NCBI GenBank assembly: GCA_016508695.1
Contig: VNKQ01000002.1
Location: 1,426,001 to 1,490,000 of the forward strand
Direction of reading: 5' to 3'
Source: Hyphodiscus hymeniophilus
Taxonomy: Eukaryota > Ascomycota > Leotiomycetes > Helotiales > Hyphodiscaceae
Length of the DNA: 64,000 nt
The translations under genes and the position numbers were made by a program. Numbering within the stretch: the first letter of the stretch is position 1; each line of letters opens with the position of its first letter. The notes beneath the pieces were generated by a model that was not told the origin of the DNA, did no database searches, and saw only the letters and a program-made list of their open reading frames with translations. Shown here piece by piece: positions 61,901-64,000 of this stretch.

Positions 61901-63677
61901 CGCTCGAGCTGGCACCCTGGGTGTGAATGGTAAGCTTGGAGACGAGGACGCGGATACTGGTTCTAGTGTCGAATCACGAGACACCTCTCGCACTATTCGA
62001 GATAAGAGCAGCGCAATAAATCTTCTTAGTCGCAAAGAATCATCCAAAACGTTCGCCGAAACAAGCACAACTGCTGCGAATGTATTCGGCAAGGTCGAAG
62101 GCCCCTTTTCGCAAGCCACTACTCATCCTTCGGCTCTCGCAATGGCAAGAGAGAAAGAGAATGACACCAGAGAACAAATTCGGTTCCGGGGAGCCCACAC
62201 ATATATGGGCAATGATCCCAGTATTCTGAAGATGCTTGATGCCATGTATGTGGACAACTATCCTAATGATACCGCTGAGTTCAGTCCTATGATAGCACCT
62301 TCCAGTCGGCGCAAAGCGATCACAAAGAGCAGCAATCAAGGCGGTGATAAGCCTTGGAAGCCAGAGGGTGTGCTTGTGGCAACTTTTGCTGAGCACGTCG
62401 GACCTGTGAAACATATCGCAGTTGCGCCAGACCACGTATTCTTCCTCACAGGAGGCGACGATGGCTGCGTCAAGATTTGGGATACCGGAAGACTTGAGCG
62501 GAACATTGCACACCGTTCCCGACAAACTCACCAGCACGCCAATGATGCCAATATCACCGCTTTATGTTTTGTTGAGCAGACTCACTCGTTCATTAGCTGC
62601 GCAAGTGATGGCAGTATCAACGTAGTTCGCGTTGACTGTCTTCAGACCGCCGGATCAGTACGCTATAATAAGTCCAAATTGGTTCGAGAGTATCAACTCC
62701 CCAAAGACGAATTTGCGATCTGGTCCAACCATCATAAGATCGAAGCCAATTCTGTACTGTTCATCGCGACGAACCGATCTCGAGTATTGGCAATTGATTT
62801 GCGGACGATGAAGGTTCTATACACTCTAGATAATCCTGTGCATCACGGAGCGCCGACTTGCTTCTGTGTAGACAAGAAAAAGAATTGGCTGTTGTTAGGG
62901 ACGTCACATGGGGTTCTGGACCTTTGGGATCTGAGGTTCAAGGTTCGCCTGAAAGCGTGGGGCGTCCCAGGCGCCTCCGCAATTCACCGCATCTCTATTC
63001 ATCCCACTCGTGGTAGGGGCCGTTGGTGTCTAGTGGCAGGCGGCACTGGGCAAGGCGAGGTCACAGCATGGGATATCGAAAAGGGGTCGTGCAGAGAAGT
63101 CTACCGAAATGGAGGAAGTCGAGAGGGACATGGCTATGAACCGTGGTCCGTGGATGAAGACCGTCCCGAGGGCATGTTAGGCCGATTTGCCACTGCGCTA
63201 GAGCCTACGGGGTCCAGCAATGGAGAGCGGGGAGTTCGAGCCATGATTGCAGGAGTAGACGCTCACGACGACAGTCGCGACGCCAAGTACGGGTTCATCA
63301 TCACTGGCGGTTCAGACAAGAAGATTCGCTTCTGGGACTTGGACCGAATGGAGAACTCGATGGTAGTCAGCGGGCTGGACGCCGAAGAACTGAAACCATC
63401 ATTCACAACTGCCCATCCAACGGCTTCTTTGACGCTTCATACCGAACGTGTCCCGAGACGTGAACCCACTGCGCCCAATGCTGGAGCTGGGTCGAAGACC
63501 TCAAATTCGAGTAAATCCACGAACTCGAGACCACCGAGAAGCACCGTCATTTCTCTGCAGCAGCAACAACTGCTGAAGTCTCATCTGGATTCGATTCTCG
63601 ATGTTGCTCTGTTGGATTCTCCTTATCGGCTGATGGTCTCTGTGGATCGCCAGGGTGTCATATTCATCTTTCAATGA
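58921..63677 (+). CDS. VPS15: Vps15 protein kinase, regulatory subunit of class III PI3-kinase
   Basis: Myristoylated pseudokinase-like scaffold that activates Vps34 on endosomes and autophagosome sites. Exons are 58921..59131 and 59182..63677 (1568 aa); the 50-bp intron restores IIQERKALADVPNALAYQR. The N-terminus MGQGFS is a myristoylation site. The kinase domain (1 to about 300) has VLVKVIVKP, FHGDIKTENTLV (HRD replaced by HGD, near 142) and DFSSSFKP in place of DFG. HEAT repeats follow (about 360-640). After a Ser/Thr/Pro-rich linker, the C-terminal WD40 propeller starts near residue 1140 (FAEHVGPVKHIAVAPDHVFFLTGGDDGCVKIWD) and runs to the end, VDRQGVIFIFQ. Domain order and length match the family. 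Confidence 0.95.
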
Positions 63678-64000
63678 TGGATGAGGTGAGGTGCATTTGG
63701 ACGGCGTTGGGCATGGGGAAAGCCAGGTATACTGTGGCGTCGGAATTTAGATCAAGTGGCTTCTGATAGACATGAGCATGTTGCTTCGATAATCACTGGA
63801 ATCTGGTGTACAGAATTCGAAACTGGTCTTCATCTGTTCTTTCAAACGGGTGAAATGCTGTGTGTAGCCACTCAGTCTCGTCATGGATTAAACCCTTCCT
63901 CTACACCAGCCTAGATTGTTCCACGCAAAGAAATCGTCCTTCTGACAGCCACGGCGTTGGTGAGAGAGGGTATGTAGCTCGAATCATACAGCAGAAGCAA
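63678..64000. other. VPS15 3' flank to window end
   Basis: The 3' untranslated region and beyond. No start of a further gene is recognisable. Confidence 0.6.

Noticed and set aside
1..64000. CRISPR arrays, tRNA or rRNA genes, intact transposons, secondary-metabolite cluster
   Set aside because: I looked for regular short repeats with spacers, tRNA-like T-loops in spacers, transposase or reverse-transcriptase motifs, and PKS/NRPS domains, and found none. A scan by eye could miss an intron-containing tRNA.

Overview
This window is nuclear chromosomal DNA of a filamentous ascomycete (Pezizomycotina; a leotiomycete is possible but I cannot fix the class). The reasons are: about 54 short GT-AG spliceosomal introns, mostly 44-60 bp with CTAAC/CTGAC/CTAAT-like branch sites; a head-to-head pair of myosin-motor chitin synthases (class V and class VII), an arrangement typical of moulds; and single-copy ascomycete housekeeping genes on both strands. 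I found no operon logic, no rRNA or tRNA gene, no intact transposon, no secondary-metabolite cluster and no plasmid or viral module.

Layout. 1-5 kb: 3' part of an MFS transporter, the ER t-SNARE Ufe1, cytosolic aspartate aminotransferase. 5-18.6 kb: class V chitin synthase (minus) and class VII chitin synthase (plus), diverging from a 2.1-kb shared upstream region. 19.4-24.7 kb, all minus: the CTLH protein Gid8, a small membrane-protein candidate, uridine kinase Urk1. 25-32 kb: external EF-hand NADH dehydrogenase, ribosome-assembly factor Nop53, Rab GTPase Ypt6, and Kei1 (IPC-synthase subunit). 33-43 kb: the 1530-aa sulfite reductase beta subunit, a secreted lactonase-like propeller, and an NAD-dependent epimerase-like enzyme. 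44-51 kb: histone-fold Dpb3, U2 snRNP A' Lea1, mitochondrial fission adaptor Mdv1, chorismate mutase, chaperone Bcp1. 52-64 kb: a membrane protein with a C-terminal SH3 domain, a 3-kb gene-poor stretch, a small charged protein, and Vps15.

The genes mostly serve independent core functions. Links that can be drawn: the two chitin synthases probably act together in polarised wall synthesis and share a control region; Ufe1, Ypt6, Vps15 and Kei1 belong to secretory and endosomal membrane traffic and Golgi sphingolipid synthesis; the aminotransferase, sulfite reductase and chorismate mutase are amino-acid metabolism.

The least expected structure is non-coding. A degenerate repeat unit of about 60-75 bp, in small tandem groups of roughly 75-95 bp period, recurs in several separate intergenic regions (about 1.2, 21.1, 22.6, 38.2-38.5, 40.7-41.0 and 42.9-43.1 kb, perhaps 51.9 kb) and not in any exon I identified. 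I did not find a convincing new biological system. Exon boundaries were inferred by eye from splice signals, frame and family resemblance.
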